DNA from: CAYSXY01 sp964435165
Lineage (GTDB): Bacteria > Pseudomonadota > Alphaproteobacteria > Rickettsiales > RI-342
Direction of reading: 5' to 3'
DNA length: 9,959 bases
Assembly (NCBI GenBank): GCA_964435165.1
Contig: CAYSXY010000064.1
Location: forward strand, 1 to 9,959
Part shown: one piece after another, positions 1 through 6,787 of the stretch
Layout: the number at the start of each line of letters is the position of its first letter
Position numbering within the stretch: position 1 is the first letter of the stretch
Translations under genes and position numbers: made by a program
Notes under the pieces: generated by a model
Told to the model about the DNA's origin: nothing
Database searches by the model: none
The model's input: the letters and a program-made list of their open reading frames with translations, nothing else

Positions 1-8
1 TAGTCTGT

Positions 9-839
9 CTACGGCGTGAGTGTCTGACCTTCCACCGCCACCCTGGAACCGGGGCGGGCTTGTTCCAACTCCTCTGTCACGCGATCCATAAAGGCATCGT
101 CATGACTGGGATCATGATGAAAGGCGACAAACGTCTTCACACCAGCCTGATCAGACAACCGAACCCCTTCCTGCCAGGTTGAATGCCCCCAATGAACAAA
201 ATTGGGAAATTCTTCATCGGTGAAGTTGCTGTCATAGATAAAAATATCGGTGCCCTCGATCAATTGCAGCACGTTTTGATCCGGCGTTCCCGGCACATGC
301 TCCGTATCCGTGACATAGCAGATCGACTTACCCTGATATTCGATACGGTAACCCGTGGCCCCATTGGGGTGATTGAGCGGTGCGGTTTTGATAACCACCC
401 CATCGCCTATATCAATGGTCTCACCCGCGTTGAAATCATTGAAATGAATATCCGAGGCCATAATATCCACACCGACCGGAAATAGCGGTGCTGCCATGAG
501 ATTGTCCAACTGCTCACGTACTGAGGAGCCTTGCTGCTTTAAATGCCCGGCCCAGACCCTCACCGTGTTGCCGGGTGCATAGGCTGGCTTGAAAAACGGA
601 AAGCCGTTGAGATGATCGATATGGGTGTGTGTGAGGAAAATATCTAACTCATTCTGACCGTTTTTGACAAGTTCATCGCCATAATTTTTCAGTCCGGTTC
701 CTGCATCAAACACCAAACGATGCGTACCTGCCCGCACTTCCAGGCAGGAGGTATTGCCGCCATAACGGATGGTATGTGGCCCGGGGCAGGCAATGCTGCC
801 GCGCACACCCCAGAATTTGACATAAAACGGGTCGGTCAT
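9..839 (-). CDS. MBL-fold metallohydrolase, substrate unknown
   Basis: A 276-residue protein of the metallo-beta-lactamase superfamily, in the RNase Z/phosphodiesterase-like branch. Seen: an N-terminal strand reading FWGVRGSIACPGP (residues 9-21), then YGGNTSC (26-32), the zinc motif HTHIDH (71-76), and probable further ligands His157, Asp178, Asp203 and His242 (in FHHDP). This set predicts a two-metal hydrolase acting on a phosphoester or similar bond. There is no signal peptide, so it is probably cytoplasmic. The start is uncertain. I chose the ATG at 839 because the conserved fold begins immediately after it. An in-frame ATG at 929 would add 30 basic, low-similarity residues and reach into the upstream region of the divergent dehydrogenase gene. 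Neither start has a good Shine-Dalgarno sequence. Relatives occur as stand-alone enzymes and fused to signalling domains. Cyclic-nucleotide phosphodiesterase activity is possible but not shown. Confidence 0.85.
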   Translation of the reverse strand: MTDPFYVKFWGVRGSIACPGPHTIRYGGNTSCLEVRAGTHRLVFDAGTGLKNYGDELVKNGQNELDIFLTHTHIDHLNGFPFFKPAYAPGNTVRVWAGHLKQQGSSVREQLDNLMAAPLFPVGVDIMASDIHFNDFNAGETIDIGDGVVIKTAPLNHPNGATGYRIEYQGKSICYVTDTEHVPGTPDQNVLQLIEGTDIFIYDSNFTDEEFPNFVHWGHSTWQEGVRLSDQAGVKTFVAFHHDPSHDDAFMDRVTEELEQARPGSRVAVEGQTLTP

Positions 840-912
840 CAGGCCGTCCGAGCGGTTATTGTTGAGTCTAGAGTGGCTGTTTTTCCTTAATAATCGATGA
901 ACCAACCTGGCG

Positions 913-941
913 TTGAGTGTTTTCGGCATTGGGATTATGTT
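913..941 (+). promoter_or_regulatory. possible promoter of the 3-hydroxybutyrate dehydrogenase gene
   Basis: TTGAGT (913-918) and TATGTT (936-941) are separated by 17 bases; each matches the sigma-70 consensus at 4 of 6 positions. It would give a leader of roughly 65 bases before the ATG at 1014. The match is modest and rests on spacing and position in the divergent intergenic region. Confidence 0.3.
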
Positions 942-1000
942 GCGTCAACGGTCGTTCTCGCGATAACTGTGAGCATGAATGGGTCTATTATGTCGCTGCA

Positions 1001-1006
1001 AAAGGA
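1001..1006 (+). promoter_or_regulatory. ribosome-binding site setting the start at 1014
   Basis: AAAGGA lies 7 bases before the ATG at 1014. The longer frame opening at 897 has no such signal and would add 39 residues ahead of the Rossmann fold, so this site decides the start. Confidence 0.75.
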
Positions 1007-1013
1007 TGTTGTT

Positions 1014-1796
1014 ATGAGCAAAGAAAAAATCGCTATCATCACCGGATCGACCAGCGGTATTGGGGAGGGTATTGCCCATGCCTTCGCGGCATCTGGCGTA
1101 CATATCATGCTCAATGGCTTTGGTGATGCATCAGAGATTGAAGCAAAACGCCAGCAAATGGCTGATACTCACGGGGTGAAGGTGGGCTACCACGGAGCAG
1201 ACATGACCAAGCCGGAGCAGATTCGTGACTTAGTTCGCCAGACGGCGGATGAATTCGGGCGTGTGGATATTCTCATCAATAATGCCGGTATTCAGCATAC
1301 CGGCCCGATTGAATCCTACCCGGAAGAGAAATGGGATGCGATACTTGCGATCAATCTTAGTTCGGCCTTTCATACGACCAAGGCGGTCATCCCCCATATG
1401 AAAAAACAGGGCTTTGGCCGGATTATTAATATTGCTTCGGTGCATGGCTTAGTGGCCAGCATTCATAAAGCGCCGTATGTCGCCGCTAAGCATGGCATTG
1501 TTGGCCTGACCAAGGTCACCGCATTGGAACTGGCCAAAGACGGTATTACGGCTAATGCCATCTGCCCCGGCTTTGTTCACACGCCGCTGGTGCAAAAGCA
1601 GATAGATGATCGGGCAGCGGAAAAAGGCATTTCCGAAAGCGAGGCGAAAGACCAGTTGCTTGGCGAAAAGCAACCCTCAGGGGATTTTGCCACGGTGGAG
1701 CAGATTGGGGAACTGGCTTTGTTTCTTGCCTCTGACGCTGCGGCACCAATGACCGGAGCATGCTACACGATTGATGGTGGCTGGACGGCACAGTAA
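1014..1796 (+). CDS. D-3-hydroxybutyrate dehydrogenase (short-chain dehydrogenase)
   Basis: A 260-residue NAD-dependent short-chain dehydrogenase that interconverts D-3-hydroxybutyrate and acetoacetate in the cytoplasm, a step in polyhydroxybutyrate and ketone-body use. Seen: the cofactor loop TGSTSGIG (residues 10-17), NNAG (89-92), Asn114, and the catalytic Ser142, Tyr155 and Lys159. The substrate-site residues known from the Pseudomonas fragi enzyme, as I recall them, sit at the same numbers: Gln94, His144, Lys152, Gln196 and Trp257. Position 187 is Phe where that enzyme has Trp, a conservative aromatic change. These residues favour this activity over the many other short-chain dehydrogenases. 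The length is standard for the family. It stands alone on the plus strand, divergent from the metallohydrolase, and ends at an intrinsic terminator. The symbol varies in use (bdhA or hbdH), so none is assigned. Confidence 0.93.
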   Translation: MSKEKIAIITGSTSGIGEGIAHAFAASGVHIMLNGFGDASEIEAKRQQMADTHGVKVGYHGADMTKPEQIRDLVRQTADEFGRVDILINNAGIQHTGPIESYPEEKWDAILAINLSSAFHTTKAVIPHMKKQGFGRIINIASVHGLVASIHKAPYVAAKHGIVGLTKVTALELAKDGITANAICPGFVHTPLVQKQIDDRAAEKGISESEAKDQLLGEKQPSGDFATVEQIGELALFLASDAAAPMTGACYTIDGGWTAQ

Positions 1797-1878
1797 GCAT
1801 GCTATAGCCAATTGATTTAATTTTGATACAGTGCTGCAAAGAGTAGATTTGTCTGCGCTGCTCAATTCGCGTACCATC

Positions 1879-1913
1879 ACAATACTCCCTTCGAGGAGTG
1901 TTGTGTCTTTTTT
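1879..1913 (+). terminator. intrinsic terminator of the dehydrogenase gene
   Basis: ACAATACTCC (1879-1888) pairs with GGAGTGTTGT (1895-1904) across a six-base loop, with one G-U wobble. GTC and six T residues (1908-1913) follow. It lies 82 bases after the stop codon of the dehydrogenase gene. Confidence 0.8.
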
Positions 1914-1915
1914 AG

Positions 1916-1942
1916 CTTCGCATCCCATTTATGGATGCGAAG
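1916..1942. repeat. perfect 10-bp inverted repeat next to the terminator
   Basis: CTTCGCATCC (1916-1925) and GGATGCGAAG (1933-1942) are exact reverse complements around a 7-base loop. Neither strand has a T tract after the stem in its own direction, so it is not an ordinary terminator. It starts two bases after the T tract of the dehydrogenase terminator. Role unknown. Confidence 0.75.
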
Positions 1943-2069
1943 ATGTACGATCATTCCGCTGCTCGACAAACAACTCTTTTCGCCGACTGTCTGAAAATTA
2001 ACTGAATCAGCTATAGTTCTATGGCGCGGGCTGTATTACTCACTATGTGTGTCATCGGCCTCACATACA

Positions 2070-2100
2070 ACAAAGCCCGGCCATAGGAGCCGGGCTTTGT
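2070..2100 (-). terminator. intrinsic terminator after rpmE
   Basis: A 12-bp perfect GC-rich stem, ACAAAGCCCGGC (2070-2081) with GCCGGGCTTTGT (2089-2100), surrounds a 7-base loop. It begins 28 bases past the rpmE stop. Read on the minus strand, the stem ends in CTTTGTTGT, a broken T tract. It closes the ftsH-glmM-thiD-rpmE transcript. Confidence 0.8.
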
Positions 2101-2128
2101 CATGTCAACCTGTATCTGTGCGGTGTAT

Positions 2129-2389
2129 TTATGCCGCCGGCTTGTCGTCTTTTTTCTCGTCGTTCTTTTTAGAACCGAAATTAAACGCACCAAAGCGCTG
2201 GTTGAATTTCTCAACCTGGCCGGTTTTCTTAATATGGACACCACCAACCCATGCCGGGTGTGTGAGCGGATCAACGTCCAGCGTCAGCTTGTCGCCTTTT
2301 TTGCCATAGGTCGAGCGCGTCTTAAAGCTCTCACCATTGGTCATAACGACCGTAATCTCGTGATATTCGGGATGGATGTCTTTCTTCAT
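2129..2389 (-). CDS. rpmE: 50S ribosomal protein bL31
   Basis: An 86-residue large-subunit ribosomal protein. Seen: MKKDIHPEYH at the start, the STYGKKGD turn (residues 26-33), DPLTHPAW (40-47) and KFNQRFG (61-67), all hallmarks of the long L31 type. It has no cysteines, so it is the form without the zinc ribbon, which is usual in alphaproteobacteria and should not respond to zinc by the CxxC mechanism. The last 13 or so residues (KKNDEKKDDKPAA) form a charged, probably disordered tail. AAAGGAG (2397-2403) lies 7 bases before the ATG. The gene sits 65 bases after thiD on the same strand, and that spacer contains two hairpins, one of which covers the ribosome-binding site. It is the last gene before a strong terminator. 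Confidence 0.96.
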   Translation of the reverse strand: MKKDIHPEYHEITVVMTNGESFKTRSTYGKKGDKLTLDVDPLTHPAWVGGVHIKKTGQVEKFNQRFGAFNFGSKKNDEKKDDKPAA

Positions 2390-2395
2390 TCTTCT

Positions 2396-2414
2396 GCTCC
2401 TTTATCAAGGGAGC
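2396..2414 (-). promoter_or_regulatory. hairpin covering the rpmE ribosome-binding site
   Basis: On the minus strand GCTCC and GGAGC form a 5-bp stem around a 9-base loop, and the 3' arm and the end of the loop contain the rpmE Shine-Dalgarno AAAGGAG (2397-2403). The pairing is short, so it would be a weak, possibly regulated block on translation. Function is inference. Confidence 0.45.
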
Positions 2415-2428
2415 ATGTCATTACCCTG

Positions 2429-2448
2429 CCTTGCCTTGAAAGGCAAGG
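2429..2448. repeat. hairpin in the thiD-rpmE spacer
   Basis: CCTTGCCT (2429-2436) and AGGCAAGG (2441-2448) pair perfectly around TGAA. On the plus strand it is followed by GATTTTT and could stop antisense transcription. On the minus strand, where thiD and rpmE are read, no T tract follows, so readthrough into rpmE is expected. It starts 7 bases past the thiD stop. Confidence 0.7.
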
Positions 2449-2454
2449 GATTTT

Positions 2455-3264
2455 TCAGTTCAATCCGGTTTCGCCCAGCAGCCAGCCATGGTGGATTGGC
2501 CCACTGCCCTGACCAAACCCCGGTGCCTGACGGATGGCCCCCAATACATAATCGTGTGCGTGTTCCACACTATCTGCCAACCCAATGCCCTGCGCCAGTT
2601 GCGCGGCAATGGCCGAGGCCAGTGTACAACCCGTGCCATGCGTATGGCGTGATTCAACCCGCAGCCCGGCATAGCGCCATGCCCCCTGTTCGGTCACCAG
2701 CAAATCCACCACCATTTTGCCGGGCAGATGGCCACCCTTCACCAGCACGGCCCTGGGGCCACACTTAAGCAAGGCCTGCGCCGCCTTGTCCATTTCCTGT
2801 TCATCATGCACCTGCAAACCAGAGAGACGCTCAGCTTCCGGAATGTTGGGGGTAACGAGTGTCGCGCGCGGCAATAAAGCCTCGATCAGACAGGCTTCTG
2901 CGTCTTCTTCCAGCAATCGATCGCCGGAGGTGGCGACCATCACCGGGTCCAGCACGATGGGCACATCCGGTACGTCCTCAGCGAGAACATCCGCCACCAG
3001 CCGAATCACCTCCGCCGAATGCAACATGCCGATTTTGACAACATTTGCCCCGATATCATCCAGTACCGCTTTCATTTGTTTACGGATAATCTCTGGAGGT
3101 ACCGGCATCACCTCCTGCACCCCCAGGCTGTTTTGTATCGTCAGTGCCGTAATCGCCGTGGCGGCATAGGCACCGTTCATGGTCACTGCCTTGATGTCGG
3201 CCTGAATCCCAGCGCCTCCAGAAGGGTCTGACCCGGCGATAATGAGGACACGGCCAACGGTCAT
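2455..3264 (-). CDS. thiD: hydroxymethylpyrimidine/phosphomethylpyrimidine kinase
   Basis: A 269-residue cytoplasmic kinase of the ribokinase fold that phosphorylates 4-amino-5-hydroxymethyl-2-methylpyrimidine twice, giving the pyrophosphate used for thiamine. Seen: AGSDPSGGAGIQAD (residues 10-23) that binds the pyrimidine, KIGML (77-81), DPVMVATSG (106-114), TPNIPEAE (138-145), KGGH (176-179) and the HGTGCT anion-hole and catalytic segment (209-214). The length is normal and there is no fused thiE domain. GGGAGA lies about 8 bases before the ATG. It follows glmM after 47 bases on the same strand and precedes rpmE. No other thiamine gene is in the window, so its place here reflects the conserved cluster, not a thiamine operon. 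No TPP riboswitch is seen in the 47-base gap, so expression probably follows the ftsH-glmM transcript. Confidence 0.95.
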   Translation of the reverse strand: MTVGRVLIIAGSDPSGGAGIQADIKAVTMNGAYAATAITALTIQNSLGVQEVMPVPPEIIRKQMKAVLDDIGANVVKIGMLHSAEVIRLVADVLAEDVPDVPIVLDPVMVATSGDRLLEEDAEACLIEALLPRATLVTPNIPEAERLSGLQVHDEQEMDKAAQALLKCGPRAVLVKGGHLPGKMVVDLLVTEQGAWRYAGLRVESRHTHGTGCTLASAIAAQLAQGIGLADSVEHAHDYVLGAIRQAPGFGQGSGPIHHGWLLGETGLN

Positions 3265-3311
3265 GTGTTCGTCTCCCTATGCATGGCTTCACTCATTGCC
3301 ACTCTTATCAA

Positions 3312-4667
3312 TCACGCTGCCTTTTGCGCCTTGCCTTCCATGGCGGCGATGATTTTATCCACCGCTGCCTCGACCATGGCGGCTTCTTCCGCTTCTGCCA
3401 TGACCCGTATCACCGGTTCCGTACCGGAAGGGCGGATAAAGACACGCCCATTCTCGCCCAGTTCGCGCTCCACTTCCTTGATGGCTTGCTGCGCAGCATC
3501 GCTTTCATGTGGCGGCGTGCCTTTATAGCGCACGTTTTTCAGCAATTGTGGCATCGGCTCAAAACAGCGTGTCGCCTCGCTGGCGCGCTGGCCGGTATCA
3601 ATCAGCAATGACAGCACCTGCAAGGCAGCAATCAAACCATCTCCGGTCGTCGTATAATCCTGCAAAATGATGTGGCCGGATTGCTCACCGCCAACATTAA
3701 ACCCTCCCTCGCGCATGCGCTCCACCACATAGCGATCACCCACTTTGGTGCGCTCCAGCGTCAGGCCACGCTCTTTCAAATAACGCTCCAGCCCCATATT
3801 TGACATTTGTGTCGCGACGATGCCGCCACCTTGCAGCAACCCGCGCTGGTGCAGCACGGTCGCCACCATTGCCATCAGCTGGTCGCCATCGACAATCTGG
3901 CCCTTTTCATCCACCACGATCAGACGATCGGCGTCGCCATCGAGCGCAATGCCAAGGTCGGCATCTTCAGCGATCACGGTCTGCTGCAGTAATTTGGGGT
4001 GTGTCGATCCACATTCATCATTGATATTAAAGCCATTGGGTGAGACGCCGAGCGAGATGACCTCTGCCCCCAACTCTCTCAGGATGATCGGCCCCACATG
4101 GTAGGCTGCGCCGTTGGCGCAATCGATCACGACTTTCAGACCCGTCAGTTCCTGCCCTTTGGGGAAGGTCGCTTTGGCAAATTCTATATAGCGTCCGGCG
4201 GCATCGTCCAGGCGCTTGGCACGCCCCAGCCTATCCGGGCTGACACGCAGCGATGACGGATCGCCCGCCATGCGCGACTCAATCTCCTGCTCCTGCTCGT
4301 CTGACAGCTTGTAGCCATCCGGGCCAAACAGTTTGATACCATTATCGGCATAAGGATTATGCGAGGCAGAGATCATCATACCCAGATCTGCCCGAAAAGA
4401 ACGGGTCAGCATGGCCACGGCTGGGGTTGGCATGGGCCCAACCAGGGTCACATCCATGCCGACCGAGACGAACCCAGCGGTTAATGCCGGCTCTATCATG
4501 TAGCCTGACAGGCGTGTATCCTTGGCAATCACCACGCGGGAACGCTGTCCTTCTTCGCGAAACATCGAGCCTGCCGCCATGCCGACACGCAGCGCAATGT
4601 CAGCAGTCATCGGCTCCTGATTAGCCGTGCCGCGAATCCCATCTGTGCCAAAATAGTCGCGGCTCAT
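3312..4667 (-). CDS. glmM: phosphoglucosamine mutase
   Basis: A 451-residue enzyme that converts glucosamine-6-phosphate to glucosamine-1-phosphate, the step leading to UDP-N-acetylglucosamine for peptidoglycan and lipopolysaccharide. Seen: FGTDGIRG (residues 6-13), the active-site loop ISASHNPY with the phosphorylated serine at position 102 as in E. coli, the magnesium loop DGDADR (243-248), the sugar-binding GGEQSGH (326-332) and the phosphate-binding RPSGTEP (412-418). All four domains of the alpha-D-phosphohexomutase family are present at full length, and these motifs separate it from phosphomannomutases. Its ATG overlaps the ftsH stop as ATGA (4664-4667), so translation is probably coupled. 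Its ribosome-binding site GAGGA lies inside an inverted repeat at 4666-4683. Confidence 0.97.
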   Translation of the reverse strand: MSRDYFGTDGIRGTANQEPMTADIALRVGMAAGSMFREEGQRSRVVIAKDTRLSGYMIEPALTAGFVSVGMDVTLVGPMPTPAVAMLTRSFRADLGMMISASHNPYADNGIKLFGPDGYKLSDEQEQEIESRMAGDPSSLRVSPDRLGRAKRLDDAAGRYIEFAKATFPKGQELTGLKVVIDCANGAAYHVGPIILRELGAEVISLGVSPNGFNINDECGSTHPKLLQQTVIAEDADLGIALDGDADRLIVVDEKGQIVDGDQLMAMVATVLHQRGLLQGGGIVATQMSNMGLERYLKERGLTLERTKVGDRYVVERMREGGFNVGGEQSGHIILQDYTTTGDGLIAALQVLSLLIDTGQRASEATRCFEPMPQLLKNVRYKGTPPHESDAAQQAIKEVERELGENGRVFIRPSGTEPVIRVMAEAEEAAMVEAAVDKIIAAMEGKAQKAA

Positions 4668-6643
4668 GAGGATGAATCCTCATCATCTTTCTTTTTTGCT
4701 TTTGTGGAGGCACGTTTTTTGGGTGGTGTCTCTTTTTCATCGTCCGTTTTTGTTGCCGCATCCGTCGCCGATGGCTTCTTTCGGCTGCCTGGAATGGTTG
4801 ATTTACGCACTTTTGACTTAGTCGTGCTTTCTTTACGTACAATCTCTTCCCCGCGAAGCAACGCCTGAATTTCATCCCCTGACAGGGTTTCATGCTCCAG
4901 CAAGCCCTCTGCCAGCTGGTGTAATTCCTGCAGATTCTCGGTGAGGATTTTCTTGGCGCGCTTCTCAGCACTCACCACCAGTGTTTTAACTTCCGAGTCG
5001 ATCAGCTTGGCTGTCTCATCGGCAATACCCTGATTGCTTGAGCCCATACTGTAGCCCAGGAATACTTCCTGCTGGTCACTGCCATAGAATAGTGGCCCCA
5101 CCTCGTCACTCATACCCCATTCACGCACCATGGCCTGCGCCATGCGCGTGGCCTGCTGAATGTCTGACGATGCACCGCTGGTGACTTTTTCGTGACCAAA
5201 AATCAACTCTTCGGCTACACGTCCACCCATAGCGACAGCCAGATCGTCGAGCAATTTTTCACGTGTCACGGAAAGCTTATCCTGCTCCGGCAGGCGCATG
5301 ACCATCCCCAACGCCCGGCCACGCGGGATAATCGTTGCTTTGTGAATCGGGTCCGACGCCGGACAATGGAGCGCCACGATGGCATGCCCGCCTTCGTGGT
5401 AAGCGGTGAGTTTTTTCTCTTCATCCGACATCACCATCGATTTGCGCTCAACGCCCATCATCACTTTATCTTTCGCTTCTTCCATCTCTGCCATGGTGAC
5501 GACTTTTTTATCTTTACGCGCCGCCAGCAAGGCTGCCTCGTTGACCAGATTTGCCAGATCGGCCCCAGAGAATCCGGGTGTGCCGCGTGCAATGACACGC
5601 GCATCAACATCCGGCGCGGTCGGCACTTTACGCAAATGCACGCCTAATATCTGTTCGCGGCCATTAATGTCGGGGTTGGACACCACGATCTGACGGTCAA
5701 AACGGCCCGGTCGCAGCAAGGCCGGGTCAAGCACATCCGGACGGTTTGTCGCCGCGATCAGAATGACCCCTTCATTGGACTCAAACCCATCCATTTCCAC
5801 CAGCAACTGGTTGAGCGTTTGCTCGCGCTCATCATTGCCGCCGCCAAGACCGGCGCCACGATGGCGACCTACGGCGTCGATTTCATCGATAAAGATGATG
5901 CAAGGGGCGTTTTTCTTGCCCTGCTCAAACATGTCGCGCACTCGGCTGGCTCCAACCCCGACGAACATTTCCACAAAATCCGATCCGGAGATGGTAAAGA
6001 ACGGTACATTCGCTTCCCCGGCAATGGCACGAGCAAGCAGCGTCTTACCGGTTCCCGGAGGGCCAACGAGCAGACACCCTTTGGGAATTTTACCACCCAG
6101 CTTTTGAAACTTCTGCGGGTCCTTCAGAAAATCGACAATCTCATGTAATTCCTGCTTTGCCTCATCGACCCCGGCCACATCGTCAAAGGTGACGCGCTCG
6201 GTTTTCTCGGTCAGCATCCGCGCTTTGGATTTGCCAAATCCCATTGCCCGGCCACTGCCGGACTGCATCTGGCGCATGACATAAATCCACACTCCGATCA
6301 GCAACAAAATCGGGAACCAGGAAATCAGTATGCTCCAGAAGGTGGGCATGCCCGTATCCGCCGGTTTGCCTGTAAAGACCACACCATTATCACGCAATTT
6401 GTCGACCAGTCCTGGATAATCCGTTGCATAGGTGGTGAACGGCATTCCATTGTGGTATTTACCGCTGATCGTTTTTTCTTCCAGCGTCACTTCCGCTACT
6501 TCGCCCTGGTCAAGCTGGGTCAGAAATTCCGAAAATTTAATGGTATTGCCTCCGGCCTGCCCCGGTCCCTGCAACATGTTAAACAGAGTCACCACGACAA
6601 TAAAAATAACAAACCAGATAAGTAGGTTGCGACTAAATTGCAT
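4664..6643 (-). CDS. ftsH: ATP-dependent zinc metalloprotease FtsH
   Basis: A 659-residue inner-membrane AAA+ protease that degrades misfolded membrane proteins and, in studied proteobacteria, regulators such as RpoH and LpxC. Seen: transmembrane segment 1 (about 6-23), a periplasmic domain (about 24-100), segment 2 (about 102-122), Walker A GPPGTGKT (194-201), pore motif FVG (227-229), Walker B IIFIDEID (249-256), the second region of homology with its arginine fingers (299-319), zinc site HEGGH (416-420) and the third ligand Asp494. The zinc motif has Gly at its third position where E. coli has Ala; the catalytic Glu and both His are intact. The last 55 or so residues are a charged Lys/Asp/Ser/Thr-rich tail, probably disordered. 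The ATG at 6643 is kept because the membrane segment starts at once, though its Shine-Dalgarno is weak. It overlaps glmM by 4 bases. Confidence 0.98.
   Translation of the reverse strand: MQFSRNLLIWFVIFIVVVTLFNMLQGPGQAGGNTIKFSEFLTQLDQGEVAEVTLEEKTISGKYHNGMPFTTYATDYPGLVDKLRDNGVVFTGKPADTGMPTFWSILISWFPILLLIGVWIYVMRQMQSGSGRAMGFGKSKARMLTEKTERVTFDDVAGVDEAKQELHEIVDFLKDPQKFQKLGGKIPKGCLLVGPPGTGKTLLARAIAGEANVPFFTISGSDFVEMFVGVGASRVRDMFEQGKKNAPCIIFIDEIDAVGRHRGAGLGGGNDEREQTLNQLLVEMDGFESNEGVILIAATNRPDVLDPALLRPGRFDRQIVVSNPDINGREQILGVHLRKVPTAPDVDARVIARGTPGFSGADLANLVNEAALLAARKDKKVVTMAEMEEAKDKVMMGVERKSMVMSDEEKKLTAYHEGGHAIVALHCPASDPIHKATIIPRGRALGMVMRLPEQDKLSVTREKLLDDLAVAMGGRVAEELIFGHEKVTSGASSDIQQATRMAQAMVREWGMSDEVGPLFYGSDQQEVFLGYSMGSSNQGIADETAKLIDSEVKTLVVSAEKRAKKILTENLQELHQLAEGLLEHETLSGDEIQALLRGEEIVRKESTTKSKVRKSTIPGSRKKPSATDAATKTDDEKETPPKKRASTKAKKKDDEDSSS
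4666..4683 (-). promoter_or_regulatory. inverted repeat over the glmM ribosome-binding site and start
   Basis: ATGAGGAT (4666-4673) and ATCCTCAT (4676-4683) are perfect reverse complements separated by two bases; as RNA a 7-bp stem with a four-base loop is likely. It contains the glmM Shine-Dalgarno GAGGA (4677-4681 on the minus strand) and two bases of the glmM ATG, and sits in the last codons of ftsH. Ribosomes finishing ftsH would open it, which fits translational coupling. Confidence 0.55.
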
Positions 6644-6702
6644 AACGTTACTATATTCCCAACATCAAACAGACTCGCCTACGCGGTAAAATCCCATCCG
6701 CA

Positions 6703-6729
6703 GCGCTATAGCCAGCTATGGCATAGCGC
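6703..6729. repeat. 27-base near-perfect hairpin upstream of ftsH
   Basis: GCGCTAT (6703-6709) pairs with ATAGCGC (6723-6729), then after a single bulged A a GCC/GGC stem (6711-6713, 6720-6722) closes on AGCTAT: ten base pairs with one bulge. It lies 60 bases before the ftsH ATG. No T tract follows directly on either strand, so it is not a clear terminator. Confidence 0.7.
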
Positions 6730-6744
6730 GTTGGACCATACTGG

Positions 6745-6785
6745 AAAAAATACCCGCCGCCAACCGATACCGCTGTGCAGCGGCG
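6745..6785 (-). terminator. possible terminator after tilS
   Basis: On the minus strand CGCCGC, two bases after the tilS stop, can pair with GCGGCG across 19 bases, followed by GGTA and six T residues (6745-6750). A competing small stem CCGCTG/CAGCGG lies within. The long loop makes it a weaker case than the other terminators here, and readthrough into ftsH is possible. Confidence 0.45.
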
Positions 6786-6787
6786 AT

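Larger units (their letters stand above)
1797..2128. other. gene-poor region between convergent transcription units
   Basis: This stretch of about 330 bases lies between the plus-strand dehydrogenase gene and the minus-strand rpmE gene. It holds the dehydrogenase terminator (1879-1913), a perfect hairpin (1916-1942) and the rpmE terminator (2070-2100). I see no credible coding frame, tRNA or repeat family in 1797-1878 or 1943-2069. Short frames crossing it have no ribosome-binding site or recognisable protein. Confidence 0.7.

Noticed and set aside
897..1013. Longer start for the 3-hydroxybutyrate dehydrogenase
   Set aside because: It adds 39 residues ahead of the Rossmann fold and has no Shine-Dalgarno, while the ATG at 1014 has one and matches the family length of 260.
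2102..2512. Plus-strand open frame of 136 residues over rpmE and its spacer
   Set aside because: It is antisense to a clear bL31 gene, has no ribosome-binding site and encodes no recognisable protein; it crosses two hairpins.
3265..3311. TPP riboswitch before thiD
   Set aside because: The 47-base gap is too short for the element and no THI-box-like sequence is seen.
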